Shown: piece by piece, positions 7,345-17,647 of the stretch
Layout of the letters: each line of letters begins with the position of its first letter
How positions within the stretch are numbered: position 1 is the stretch's first letter
The notes under the pieces: generated by a model
The model's input: only the letters and a program-made list of their open reading frames with translations
Told to the model about the DNA's origin: nothing
Databases searched by the model: none
Made by a program: the position numbers and the translations under genes
Assembly (NCBI RefSeq): GCF_024218775.1
Contig: NZ_CP100404.1
Location: 558,001 to 622,000, forward strand
Source of the DNA: Haloarcula marina
GTDB taxonomy: Archaea; Halobacteriota; Halobacteria; Halobacteriales; Haloarculaceae
Reading direction: 5' to 3'
Length of the DNA: 64,000 bases

Positions 7345-9899
7345 GCGAGGGTCACAGTCACGGCCTCCCGCCGAAGTCCTCGATTAGCCGCTGGTTCCTC
7401 ACGACCAACCACAAGGACATCGGCGTCCTCTATCTCATCACCGCGCTGTTCTTCCTCGTGTTCGGCGGCTTGCTGGCCCTGCTGTTCCGACTGGAACTCA
7501 TCAGCCCCGGCGCGGAGTTGCTCGGCTCTATCGGCTACAATCAGGCCGTCTCGACGCACGGCCTGTTGATGGTGTTCTGGTTCATCTCGCCCTTTGCCTT
7601 CGGCTTCGCCAACTATGTCGTCCCGCTCCAAATCGGGGCCGACGACCTCGCGTTCCCGCGGCTGAACGCGCTGTCGTACTGGCTGTACCTCTTCTCGGGT
7701 ATCTTGATGGGCGTCTCCTTTTTCCAGGGGACGACGTTCGCGGGCGGGTGGACGATGTACGCCCCGCTGAACACCCCGGCGTACATCCCCGGCGAGGGCC
7801 TCGGTGCCACCTCCGTCGTCCTCGCGCTCATCATGTTCACCGCCGCCGTCACGCTGGGGTCGGTGAACTTCCTGACGACGATGTACCGGATGCGCGCCGA
7901 GAACCTCCGGATGCGGGACATCCCCATCTTCTCGCTGTCCATCAACCTCACCGTCTGGATGATGCTGTTCGCCTTCGCGGCGCTGTTGGCCGCGCTGATG
8001 ATTCTGGCCTCGGACCACATCATCGGGACCACCTACTTCCAGTACGCCAACGACGGGACGACGCTGGGAACGGACGCCGACAATCCCGGCGCGTCCCTGC
8101 TGTGGGCGCACCTGTTCTGGTTCTTCGGCCATCCCGAGGTGTACATCGTCTTCTTCCCGGCGCTGGGCGCGATGGCCGAAATCTTCCAGACGTTCACCGG
8201 CCGCCGACTGGTCGGCCGCAAGTGGTTCATCATCTCGATGGTGCTGGTGGCGCTCCAGAGCTTCGTCGTCTGGATGCACCACATGTTCCTCACGGGCATC
8301 AACCTCCCAATCAAGACGGTGTTCATGGCGACGACCATCGGCATCTCCCTGCCCTTCGACCTGATGGTCTTCTCGCTCATCTACACGATGGCGAAAGGGC
8401 GGGTCCGGTTCAAGACGCCGTTCCTCTTCGCGCTGGGTGCGCTCATCCTGTTCATCGTCGGCGGCATCACGGGCGTCTTCCTCGGCGCTATCGTGCTGGA
8501 CTACCAGTTCCGCGGGACCTACTGGGTCGTCGCGCACTTCCACTACGTGATGGTCGCGGGCGCGACGGGCCTGTTCGGCGGCCTCTACTACTGGTATCCG
8601 AAGATAACCGGGAAGATGTACGACGAGTTCCTCGGGAAGGTCCACTTCGCCGTCTATTTCGTCGGCTTCAACCTGCTGTACTTCCCGATGTTCGTCGCGT
8701 GGGAGACGCCCCGACGGGTGTTCGAGTACTCCCAAGACCTGCAGATTTGGCACTCGATGGCCACCGTCGGCGGGTTCATCCTCGGCGCGAGTTTCCTCAT
8801 CATGTTCTACAACCTCTTCGTCTCGCTGTGGCGCGGCGAGGACGTGGGCGACAACCCGTGGGAGTACGCCACCAGCGCCGAGTGGGCCGTCTCCTCGCCG
8901 CCGCCGCTGGAGAACTTCCCCGGCGTTCCCACCTACGCCAGCGGGTCGCTGGAGTTCATGGACGATGCCGAAGTCGCCCGTCGGACCAGCGGGTCCAAGG
9001 GGAGCGGCGTGGCCGCCGATGGCGGGGCCGCCACCGACGGCGGCACCGCGTCCGTGACGGCCGCCGCCACCGCGACGCCGACGACGCCCGCCCACGAGAC
9101 GGCCGGTGAGGAACACGCCAGCCACGCGAGTTTCTGGCCGTTCCTCGTCAGCCTCGGCGGATTCGTCGCGTTCCTCGGCCTCTCGGGCGTGCGCACGGGG
9201 AGCGTGGTGTACGTCTCGATGGCCGTCGTCGGCGGCGTGTTCACGCTCGGGTCGCTGTTCGGCATGACCCGCGAACCGTTCCACGCCCCGGAGATGGCTA
9301 TCGCCGAGCGCTGGCCGTTCGCGAAGGTCGAGAAGATGAAACTCGGGATGTGGACGTTCCTGGCGAGCGACATCGTCCTCTTCGGCGCGTTCATCGGGTC
9401 GTACGCCTTCGTCCGGGTCGCCTACGGCTGGACCGACTGGCACCACGACCTCATCCCGGCCGAACACGTCACGATGCCGGGTCTCATCAACACCTACCTC
9501 CTGCTCACGTCGAGTTTCCTCGTCGTGCTGGCGATGGTCGCCGCCAAGCGAGAGAGTCGGAAGGGGACTGTGGGTGCCCTCGTCGGCACGTTCGCGCTCG
9601 GCGTCGGGTTCCTGATAAACAAGGGGTTAGAGTGGGAGCATCTGTTCCACATCAGCACCGAGGCGTTCCCCAACGGCTGGAACCTCTCGACGAACATCGC
9701 GTCGTCGACGTTCTACCTCACCACCGGCCTGCACGGCGCACACGTCACCATCGGCCTCATCATCTGCGCGTACATGACGGTCAGGGCGTGGAACGGGGCC
9801 TACCAAGGGGACGACAAGCCAATCGAGTACTTCGGGCTGTACTGGCACTTCGTGGACATCGTCTGGCTGTTCCTGTTCCCGCTGTTCTACATCCTCTGA
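7341..9899 (+). CDS. coxA: Cytochrome c oxidase, fused subunits I and III
   Basis: An 852-residue fusion. The N-terminal ~590 residues are subunit I with twelve helices and heme/copper ligands: STHGLLMVFW (heme a His), FGHPEVYIVFFPALG (CuB His, Glu and cross-linked Tyr), HHMFLTG (CuB His pair) and HFHYVMVAG (heme a3 and a His). A Gly/Ala/Thr-rich linker (about residues 550-595) joins subunit III, which contains MKLGMWTFLASDIVLFGAF, GLHGAHVTIGL and a terminal YWHFVDIVWLFLF. It reduces oxygen to water and pumps protons. Fusion of I and III is known in haloarchaea and Thermus. The classical K-channel Lys motif is not evident. Confidence 0.95.
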   Translation: MSEGHSHGLPPKSSISRWFLTTNHKDIGVLYLITALFFLVFGGLLALLFRLELISPGAELLGSIGYNQAVSTHGLLMVFWFISPFAFGFANYVVPLQIGADDLAFPRLNALSYWLYLFSGILMGVSFFQGTTFAGGWTMYAPLNTPAYIPGEGLGATSVVLALIMFTAAVTLGSVNFLTTMYRMRAENLRMRDIPIFSLSINLTVWMMLFAFAALLAALMILASDHIIGTTYFQYANDGTTLGTDADNPGASLLWAHLFWFFGHPEVYIVFFPALGAMAEIFQTFTGRRLVGRKWFIISMVLVALQSFVVWMHHMFLTGINLPIKTVFMATTIGISLPFDLMVFSLIYTMAKGRVRFKTPFLFALGALILFIVGGITGVFLGAIVLDYQFRGTYWVVAHFHYVMVAGATGLFGGLYYWYPKITGKMYDEFLGKVHFAVYFVGFNLLYFPMFVAWETPRRVFEYSQDLQIWHSMATVGGFILGASFLIMFYNLFVSLWRGEDVGDNPWEYATSAEWAVSSPPPLENFPGVPTYASGSLEFMDDAEVARRTSGSKGSGVAADGGAATDGGTASVTAAATATPTTPAHETAGEEHASHASFWPFLVSLGGFVAFLGLSGVRTGSVVYVSMAVVGGVFTLGSLFGMTREPFHAPEMAIAERWPFAKVEKMKLGMWTFLASDIVLFGAFIGSYAFVRVAYGWTDWHHDLIPAEHVTMPGLINTYLLLTSSFLVVLAMVAAKRESRKGTVGALVGTFALGVGFLINKGLEWEHLFHISTEAFPNGWNLSTNIASSTFYLTTGLHGAHVTIGLIICAYMTVRAWNGAYQGDDKPIEYFGLYWHFVDIVWLFLFPLFYIL

Positions 9900-9908
9900 G
9901 GTACAATC

Positions 9909-10175
9909 ATGGACTGGAAAGGATACACCATCATATACGTCGTGTTGTTCGTCTTCGCAACCGCACAGGCCGTCGTCGAGTTCGCTGGCCTCGTCGACAG
10001 CGCCTACTGGGCGGCCTTCGGCATCATCATGGTGCTGTCGGTCATCAAAGCCGTCGGCGTCGCCGCCTACTACCAGCACCTCCGGTGGGAACCGCGCGCG
10101 GTGACCTACCTCGTCGTCGGTGGCACCGTCGCGGCGCTCGCGCTGACCGCGGCCGCCGCCTACTCGATAACCTGA
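9909..10175 (+). CDS. Cytochrome c oxidase small subunit IV-like protein
   Basis: An 88-residue protein with three predicted helices: YVVLFVFATAQAVVEFAGLV, AAFGIIMVLSVIKAVGVAAY and VVGGTVAALALTAAAAYSIT. The middle motif SVIKAVGVAAYYQHLRWEPR matches the prokaryotic cytochrome c oxidase subunit IV family (usually VIKaxlVaxffMHLk). It lies 9 bases after the coxA fusion in the same operon and probably stabilises the oxidase. Confidence 0.82.
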   Translation: MDWKGYTIIYVVLFVFATAQAVVEFAGLVDSAYWAAFGIIMVLSVIKAVGVAAYYQHLRWEPRAVTYLVVGGTVAALALTAAAAYSIT

Positions 10176-10189
10176 GGGCGCTCGCCGAT

Positions 10190-10225
10190 TGCGGGGCGAA
10201 TTCGCCCCGCACCGCCGCCGTTTTC
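10190..10225 (+). terminator. Hairpin terminator after the cox operon
   Basis: A perfect 22-bp inverted repeat at 10190-10211 (arms TGCGGGGCGAA and TTCGCCCCGCA, no loop bases left over) followed by a short T run at 10222-10225. It lies 15 bases after the stop of the last cox gene and before a convergent gene, so it may act on both strands. Confidence 0.55.
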
Positions 10226-10310
10226 TCACGTCAACCCCACCCGGGACGCGAGCGACGACGACGCGGCCGCTCGGGGGCACTTGGTCAGCACGAAACGGAC
10301 AGTCGCCGTC

Positions 10311-10754
10311 TCAGCCCAGCAGCAACTGCGCGGTGACGGCGATGAGGAAAAGGACGCCCGCCACCGTCGCGGACTCGGCGGCCGCGAGCGAGGAGGCGTG
10401 GCCGCGGCGCGTCGCCGAGAGGTACACGCCGAAGAGGAGGTAACTCACCAGCACGAGGCCGCCAGCGACGGCGATACCGATTCCCATCGTGGCCTGCATC
10501 TCGGCCGGACCCGAGATGTAGAGGACGACGCCGCCGACGAAGCCGACGACGAGTAGTGCGAACGCCACGGTCAGCGCCATCGGGTCGTCCGAGAGTCGTT
10601 GGAGTTGCGTCTCACCGTCGGCGGGAGTCGCCAGTGCCAGCGTGTCCGCGGTCGGCGTGTAGTGGTACCAACCCCGACTCGCGCCGATCCAGCCGAGTAC
10701 CGCGACCACGAGCAGTCCCATCAGCGCCGTACTCACGAGCAATGCAGTCGTCAT
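10311..10754 (-). CDS. Four-helix membrane protein next to the cox operon
   Basis: A 147-residue protein with helices at ALLVSTALMGLLVVAVLGWI, ALTVAFALLVVGFVGGVVLY, GIGIAVAGGLVLVSYLLFGV and AAESATVAGVLFLIAVTAQL. It has no recognisable cofactor motif. Such small membrane proteins are common around haloarchaeal oxidase genes and may be accessory subunits, but that is inferred from position. The start at 10754 is preferred over 10769 because a TATA-like GTTATCAT on this strand is centred about 29 bases upstream. Confidence 0.62.
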   Translation of the reverse strand: MTTALLVSTALMGLLVVAVLGWIGASRGWYHYTPTADTLALATPADGETQLQRLSDDPMALTVAFALLVVGFVGGVVLYISGPAEMQATMGIGIAVAGGLVLVSYLLFGVYLSATRRGHASSLAAAESATVAGVLFLIAVTAQLLLG

Positions 10755-10841
10755 GGTACGTGTGTACATGACACGGCATGATAACTGTTCGTGGTCGACG
10801 TGACCTCGTTGGCGCGTTCCGCGGCGGGGAGGCCAACGGAC

Positions 10842-11750
10842 TCAGGCCTCGACGGGACGTGGTTCGAGACGCGCGCGCTCGCCCAGCGCTCGCTCGACGG
10901 CCACGGCGAACGGCGTCAGTTCGGGCCGGACCACGTCGTCGATGCTGTGGTCGGTGACGACGACGCGGTTTCGCAACCCGTCGACCAGCGGTTTCGCGAC
11001 GCTGACCGGCACGTCCGTCACCAACCCGAGCCATCGGGCGGAGAGTCCCGGCGAGAGGACGGGCACGGGGACGATGAGCGGCGGGCGACCGTGCAGAAAC
11101 CGCGCCGTCGTCGTCAGAATCTCCTGATAGGTCAGCACGTCCGGGCCGCCGATTTCGTAGATTCGGCCCGCCGTTTCGGGGTCTTCGAGGACGGCGACGA
11201 GGTACGCCACCACGTCGTCGATGTAGATTGGCTGGCACTCCGTGCGGACCCACGACGGCGTCACCATCACCGGGAGGCGGGCGGCTAACTGCCGGATTAT
11301 CTGGAAACTCGCGGACCCCGCGCCGATGACGATGGCCGCGCGAAGCGCCGTCAGTCGCGGTGCTCCCTCGCCGAGGAGGTGTTCGACCTCGCGGCGCGAG
11401 CGGAGGTGTTCGGATAGGTCCTCGTCCTCGGTCCCGAGGCCGCCGAGGTAGACGATGCGGTCGATGCCCGCCGTTCCGGCGGCTTTGACGAAGTTTCGGG
11501 CCGCCCGGCGGTCACGCTCCTCGAAGTTCTCTCCGGCTTGCATCGAGTGAACGAGGTAGTAGGCGGCGTCGGCGGCGGGCAGGGTGAGGTCCGGGTCGAG
11601 CAGATCCCCTTCCACGACGTCGACCCCCGCCGGTGGGTCGTAGCTATCGGGGTCCCGAGTCAGCGCGACGACGTCGTGGCCGCGTTCGAGGAGTGCGGGC
11701 ACGAGATGGCTCCCGATGAATCCGGTCGCTCCGGTGACGAGCACGCGCAT
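10842..11750 (-). CDS. NAD(P)-binding atypical SDR (NDUFA9/Ycf39-like)
   Basis: A 302-residue protein with an N-terminal [11 protein letters not shown] nucleotide-binding motif, [14 protein letters not shown] and RIVYLGGLG. These, together with the lack of a YxxxK pair at the usual place, place it in the atypical SDR group that includes NDUFA9-like and Ycf39-like proteins. A later [16 protein letters not shown] segment is typical of this group. Substrate is unknown. The ATG at 11750 is used; a GTG two codons upstream is less likely, and a TTAAG TATA-like element about 28 bases upstream supports 11750. Confidence 0.8.
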   Translation of the reverse strand: MRVLVTGATGFIGSHLVPALLERGHDVVALTRDPDSYDPPAGVDVVEGDLLDPDLTLPAADAAYYLVHSMQAGENFEERDRRAARNFVKAAGTAGIDRIVYLGGLGTEDEDLSEHLRSRREVEHLLGEGAPRLTALRAAIVIGAGSASFQIIRQLAARLPVMVTPSWVRTECQPIYIDDVVAYLVAVLEDPETAGRIYEIGGPDVLTYQEILTTTARFLHGRPPLIVPVPVLSPGLSARWLGLVTDVPVSVAKPLVDGLRNRVVVTDHSIDDVVRPELTPFAVAVERALGERARLEPRPVEA

Positions 11751-11800
11751 GCACACTATATGTCACTCCACCGGCTTAATTGCGACCCCGAGGTGGCCGC

Positions 11801-12145
11801 TTAGTCCTCAACTTCGACGAGCACCGTCTCGCCGGTGCCCTCGCGGGACTCCCACTCCCACTCGTCCTCGACGCGGACGCGTCCGTCGGCGAGCAGCGTC
11901 ACCTCGCCGACGGAGTGGCCGGTCGCTGTCTCGCCGCCCGCTTCGAGTTGCACGTACCGAACGTCCCAGCGGTCCCCGTCGAACGTTCCCGTGAGGTAGC
12001 CGTCGAGGATGTCGCCACCGGCGTACCGCGCCGAAACCCGGTCGCTGTCCTGCTGAAAGTGCAGGCGCGTGTCACCGTCGACGGTTCCCGAATCGGAGGT
12101 CTCGACGGCCGCGAGGGTCCGGCCGTCGAGCGAAATGTCGGTCAT
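11801..12145 (-). CDS. Small beta-rich conserved protein
   Basis: A 114-residue acidic protein, MTDISLDGRTLAAVETSDSG onward, containing TRLHFQQDSDRVSARYAGGD, GYLTGTFDGD and VEDEWEWESREGTGETVLVE. The pattern of a Phe/His-x-Gln core, AxYxGGDIxxGYLxG and a final EEWxW is shared with a widespread small family sometimes mislabelled N-acetylglutamate synthase. I would not assign that activity. Probably cytoplasmic with a lipocalin-like beta sheet. Confidence 0.68.
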   Translation of the reverse strand: MTDISLDGRTLAAVETSDSGTVDGDTRLHFQQDSDRVSARYAGGDILDGYLTGTFDGDRWDVRYVQLEAGGETATGHSVGEVTLLADGRVRVEDEWEWESREGTGETVLVEVED

Positions 12146-12214
12146 CTCCCGCCCGTACCACGTCCGCCGTGAAGAACGTGTGCCTCGCTCAGGCCGAACG
12201 ACGTATCCGGACAG

Positions 12215-14131
<1,917 letters not shown>

Positions 14132-14170
14132 TGGCCGTTGTAGCGGGTCGAGCCGCAAAAACGCGTCGGG

Positions 14171-14782
14171 CTACTCGACGCCCGCAGGGAGCGTGACGGT
14201 GTCGCCGACGCTCACGCCGGTCCGGTTGGCCCACCCGCGGTTCACTTCGAGGACGTACTTCCCGCGGCCCTCGTACCGCGCGAGTTCGGACTCGCTGGTC
14301 CCCTCCGGCGGCAGCGGCGCGTGGTGGATGGTGGTGATGGTCCCGTTCGCGTCGATGAAGATGATGTCCAGCGGGAAGTCCATATCGCGCATGACGTAGG
14401 CGTACTGCCCCTCTTCGTCGTGGACGAACAGCATCCCCTCGTCGGGCCCCAGCGACTCGGTGTCGCTCAGGCCGGTGTAGCGCTGTTCGAAGGTGTCTGA
14501 GATGCGTACCTCGACGGCCGCTAACGGCTGACTCTCGTTGCCGCGGACCGCCACCGTCGTCGCAGGGGCGTCTGTCGCCGTGGGACTATCGGTCGGTGTC
14601 GCTGTCTCCGACGCGGCCGTCTCCGTGGCCGCCGCGTTTCCGTTTTCGTACACCGTCACGGTCCCCTCGTCGTACTCGCCGACGCCGACCACGTCGACCC
14701 AGAGGCCGGTCTGGAGGAGGACGATAGCGACGGCCAGCACTCCGACCGCGCCGAAGACGACGGCCAGCGCACCGCGTTTCAT
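14171..14782 (-). CDS. DUF192 family protein, membrane anchored
   Basis: A 203-residue protein with one N-terminal helix (ALAVVFGAVGVLAVAIVLLQ), a Thr/Ala/Ser-rich linker and a C-terminal DUF192 domain (about residues 85-200). The domain has RYTGLSDTESLGPDEGMLFV, MRDMDFPLDIIFIDANGTIT and YVLEVNRGWANRTGVSVGD, all family hallmarks. The domain is secreted or periplasm-facing; function is unknown. Confidence 0.82.
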   Translation of the reverse strand: MKRGALAVVFGAVGVLAVAIVLLQTGLWVDVVGVGEYDEGTVTVYENGNAAATETAASETATPTDSPTATDAPATTVAVRGNESQPLAAVEVRISDTFEQRYTGLSDTESLGPDEGMLFVHDEEGQYAYVMRDMDFPLDIIFIDANGTITTIHHAPLPPEGTSESELARYEGRGKYVLEVNRGWANRTGVSVGDTVTLPAGVE

Positions 14783-14866
14783 ACCCGAAATGTGGGCTAC
14801 GCGAGAGGTAAGGGTTCCGACCGAGAGAGAAAGCGTTATTCCTGCCGGTGGAAAATCTGTGAACGC

Positions 14867-14940
14867 GGGTCCGTGGTCTAGTTGGTTATGACGTGGCCTT
14901 TACAAGGCCGAGGTCGGTGGTTCGAATCCGCCCGGACCCA
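14867..14940 (+). tRNA. tRNA-Val(TAC)
   Basis: A 74-nt cloverleaf. The acceptor GGGTCCG pairs with CGGACCC. The D arm contains GTCTAGTTGGTTATGAC. Anticodon stem TGGCC/GGCCG encloses loop TTTACAA with anticodon TAC. The T arm is CGGTGGTTCGAATCCGCCCG with its TTCGAAT loop. Discriminator is A and CCA is not encoded. Downstream there are several T-arm-like fragments. Confidence 0.92.
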
Positions 14941-15060
14941 TCCTGCGACGACCGGACGTGCGGAGCGGATGGTCTGCCGCGGTTCGAACTCCGGAAGTCG
15001 CGCGCAGCGAAGCGAGCACGTCTTCTGCCAGTTCGAATCTGCCCGGTCGTGTCTTCGGTC

Positions 15061-15077
15061 CGAATCCGCCCGGACCC
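15061..15077 (+). repeat. Copy of tRNA-Val 3' end
   Basis: A 17-base exact copy of tRNA-Val positions 14923-14939, 138 bases downstream. A near copy (15 of 16 bases) of the T arm also sits at 15031-15046, and looser GTTCGA-type fragments at about 14979 and 15083. No integrase is present between them. Confidence 0.65.
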
Positions 15078-15177
15078 CGCCAGTTCGACTCCAACCAACG
15101 GCACACGCGCCCACGCGCCTGTCGCCCCATCGACACCTGCCGAAAACGATTTATCGCGGACTGTGGTACCGCAGGCC

Positions 15178-15297
15178 ATGATTGACGGCTCGACGTGTCC
15201 GAAGTGTGGCGGCCACGTGTCGACGACGAACGGGACGGACTACGAGTGCGACGACTGCGGCGCGGCGTACGACAGCGCCGACCTGTTCCTGCCGTAG
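15178..15297 (+). CDS. Zinc-ribbon microprotein
   Basis: A 39-residue protein, MIDGSTCPKCGGHVSTTNG followed by a second CDDCG knuckle. Two CPxCG-type Cys pairs (CPKCG and CDDCG) make one rubredoxin-like zinc site. Small zinc-finger proteins of this kind are abundant in haloarchaea, and some affect motility or stress behaviour, but I cannot match this one to a characterised member. A TATA-like GATTTATCG lies about 26 bases before the ATG, which fits a leaderless mRNA and supports the short start. Confidence 0.7.
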   Translation: MIDGSTCPKCGGHVSTTNGTDYECDDCGAAYDSADLFLP

Positions 15298-15512
15298 GCG
15301 CGCGCGGCCGCGGCTACGCGAACCGGGCCACGTCGACGGAGACGCGGACGTGCGCGTCCTCGCTTTTCACCGAGAGGGCGAACTTCGCTTCGCCGTTCCG
15401 GTTGGCCGTCGCGACGGCGCGACGGCCCGCTAACCAACCGGTCGCTCTTACGTCATTTCCGGCCCGCGTTTCGAAACCCTTTTTTCTTCCATCGCCGGAC
15501 TACGCAATGCGC

Positions 15513-15586
15513 GCCGCCTTAGCTCAGACTGGGAGAGCACTCGACTGAAGATCGAGCTGTCCCCGGTTCAAATCCGGGAGGCGGCA
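15513..15586 (+). tRNA. tRNA-Phe(GAA)
   Basis: A 74-nt cloverleaf. The acceptor GCCGCCT pairs with AGGCGGC. The D arm is TTAGCTCAGACTGGGAGAGC. Anticodon stem CTCGA/TCGAG encloses loop CTGAAGA with anticodon GAA. The T arm CCCGG-TTCAAAT-CCGGG is perfect. Discriminator A; CCA not encoded. Confidence 0.94.
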
Positions 15587-15838
15587 TTCCGATTCTACGC
15601 AACTCTCGTTCGAGCAGTTTCGCGGTCGACTTGACGCCGCGCTCCTGTCCGTGCCGTCCAGAGACGGGAGTTCTCACGCCCCGCTCGCATGACTCGACTG
15701 GGAAGGCTGTGCGAAAGCGACGCGCGCGCTGGTAACCGAAAACCTCCGCCCGCTCCACATTTATCGAGGGCCATAGAGCGACGTGTCCCGTCACCCGTCG
15801 TGGCACATCTTTATTCACTTCTGCTGATAACTATCGGT

Positions 15839-16630
15839 ATGGATGTCTCACAGCCGTCGAACGGTATCGCGAGCACGCTCTCGTCGGGCGGCGTCGCGCT
15901 GGGTCTGCTGGACAACACGTACAGTCCGACAATCGTGGAATTCTGTGGCGACCTCGGACTGGATTTCGTCTGGCTCGATTTGGAGCACGGCGGGCCGGAC
16001 CCGTGGGACGCGGGGGAACTGGAGGCGTTGTTGCGGGCGGGCGAGCGGACGGGCATCGACCTGCTCGTTCGACTGCCCGATACGGACCCGACGCTGGTGC
16101 GGAAGGCGCTGGATTGCGGGGTTAGGACGGTCTTTCTGCCGCGCGTCGAGACGGCCGACGAGGTCCGGGCGGCGGTCGAGGCGGCCCGGTTCCGGTACGA
16201 CGGCGGGCCGGGCAAACGAGGGTTGGGCGCGCCGCGGGCGCGGCGATGGGGCCTCGCCGACGACTACGTCGAGACCGAGGACCGGGAGACGCTGGTCGGG
16301 ACGACCATCGAGACGGCGGCGGCCGTCGAGAACCTCGACGAGATTCTCGCCGTGCCGGAACTGGGGTTCGTGTTCGTCGGGCCGTTGGACCTCTCCGTCT
16401 CACTCGGCCATCCCGGCGAACTCGACCATCCCGACGTACGCGAGGCCGTCGAGACGGTTCGGTCGGCGGCCGTCGAGGCGGGCGTTCCGGTGGGCGGACT
16501 GGGGTTCGGGATGGACGACGTGAACCAGAAGGTCGACGACGGCTACCAGTTGCTGCATCTCGGGAGCACCACCGGCGCGCTCCAGCAGTCCGTCGAGGGA
16601 TGGCTGGACGCCTACGAAGGTGAGCGCTGA
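15839..16630 (+). CDS. HpcH/HpaI family aldolase
   Basis: A 263-residue protein of the 2-oxo acid aldolase type. It shows DFVWLDLEHGGPD (metal and base region), VRLPDTDPTLVRKALDCGVR, TVFLPRVETADEVRAAVEAA and RGLGAPRARRWGLADDY, the last being the conserved RG.G..RA..YG-like loop. Family members reversibly split 2-keto-3-deoxy sugar acids or hydroxy-dioic acids into pyruvate and an aldehyde with a divalent metal. The exact substrate is uncertain; sugar-acid breakdown would fit this saccharolytic organism. Confidence 0.85.
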   Translation: MDVSQPSNGIASTLSSGGVALGLLDNTYSPTIVEFCGDLGLDFVWLDLEHGGPDPWDAGELEALLRAGERTGIDLLVRLPDTDPTLVRKALDCGVRTVFLPRVETADEVRAAVEAARFRYDGGPGKRGLGAPRARRWGLADDYVETEDRETLVGTTIETAAAVENLDEILAVPELGFVFVGPLDLSVSLGHPGELDHPDVREAVETVRSAAVEAGVPVGGLGFGMDDVNQKVDDGYQLLHLGSTTGALQQSVEGWLDAYEGER

Positions 16631-16635
16631 GGGGC

Positions 16636-17505
16636 TTACTCCTCGCCCGACTGCTGTTCGAGGTCGACCAGCGTGCCGTGGAGGCGGTCGCTGGTGTAGC
16701 TACTCAGGACGAGGCGTGCCGCGCCGGTTGAGGTGGTGGCGTTGTGCCAACGTGCGAACCGGCGACGGAGACGGAATCGGGAGGCCATCGCGACGGCGGT
16801 TCGCCACGCGCTGTCCCGGCACTCCCCGATGGTGAACACGGTCGCGCGTTCGTCCAGACGGCCCAACGCGCCGTCGAGCGCCGTGAGACCCTCGGCGTCG
16901 CGGTCGGCCAACGAGACCTGCGCGTCGTCGACGAGGCGTTCGATGATGCCGATGACACGGTCGTGGTCCGCCCGCTTCGTCGCCCTGTCCGGCGAGGTGC
17001 CCACGGCGTCCAACGCGAGGGCGAGGTCGTAGTTGATGTGGGCGTTCACGCCCAGCATCGCATCTTGGACGACCAGCGACTCGCCGCTATCGGCGGCTTC
17101 GAACGCGAGTCGCCACGGTTCGGCGACGGCCCCCAGCGCGCCCCGCTCGTAGTCGTAGACGGCCTGCCGGTAGAGATTCGCGAACGCCACGAGGTAGTCG
17201 GCGACCCACTCGGAGTCCGCGAAGTCGTCCGCGTCGACCCTTCGTGCGACGGCCCGAGTCATCCGTGCGTATATCGACAGAAAGACCGCTCGTCGGTCGT
17301 CGCGGGCCTCGAAGGTCGCCAGTAACGCCCGGAGTCGTTCGTGTGTCGCTCCGGGGTTGGTGTAGGGGTCGGCGACGAGCGACAGAATCTCCGGGTCGCC
17401 GGTGCCGTCTGGTGGGCAGGAGGACCGACGAGTGGGCGGCAGGCCACGGACGGCCGACCGAACCCGCCTGTGTCGTCGTCCGCTCGGCGGTGCAAGCCCC
17501 GTCAT
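16636..17505 (-). CDS. DUF5995 family protein
   Basis: A 289-residue protein with conserved RAVFLSIYARMTRAVARRVD, a DYERG-containing segment and LGVNAHINYDLALAL near the middle. The GxNAHINxDL motif is the signature of DUF5995, a helical family of unknown activity with conserved His and Asp residues. The first ~35 residues are Arg/Pro-rich and probably not part of the domain, so the true start may be downstream. Confidence 0.75.
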   Translation of the reverse strand: MTGLAPPSGRRHRRVRSAVRGLPPTRRSSCPPDGTGDPEILSLVADPYTNPGATHERLRALLATFEARDDRRAVFLSIYARMTRAVARRVDADDFADSEWVADYLVAFANLYRQAVYDYERGALGAVAEPWRLAFEAADSGESLVVQDAMLGVNAHINYDLALALDAVGTSPDRATKRADHDRVIGIIERLVDDAQVSLADRDAEGLTALDGALGRLDERATVFTIGECRDSAWRTAVAMASRFRLRRRFARWHNATTSTGAARLVLSSYTSDRLHGTLVDLEQQSGEE

Positions 17506-17647
17506 ACCAGGTTCTGGTCGGGAACCGAGATAACCATTTCCGCCGAGTAAACGGTTGCTACTCGAGGTGTAGATGTGCCCTACGAAGAGTTATAACCTGG
17601 TTTACAATTTGTGTGCCCGATAACCTGCTCCTATCTCGGTGGTGGGT

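Noticed and set aside
7182-9467. A 761-codon minus-strand frame opposite coxA
   Set aside because: His/Glu/Arg-rich shadow of the oxidase subunit I-III gene, which carries all heme ligands.
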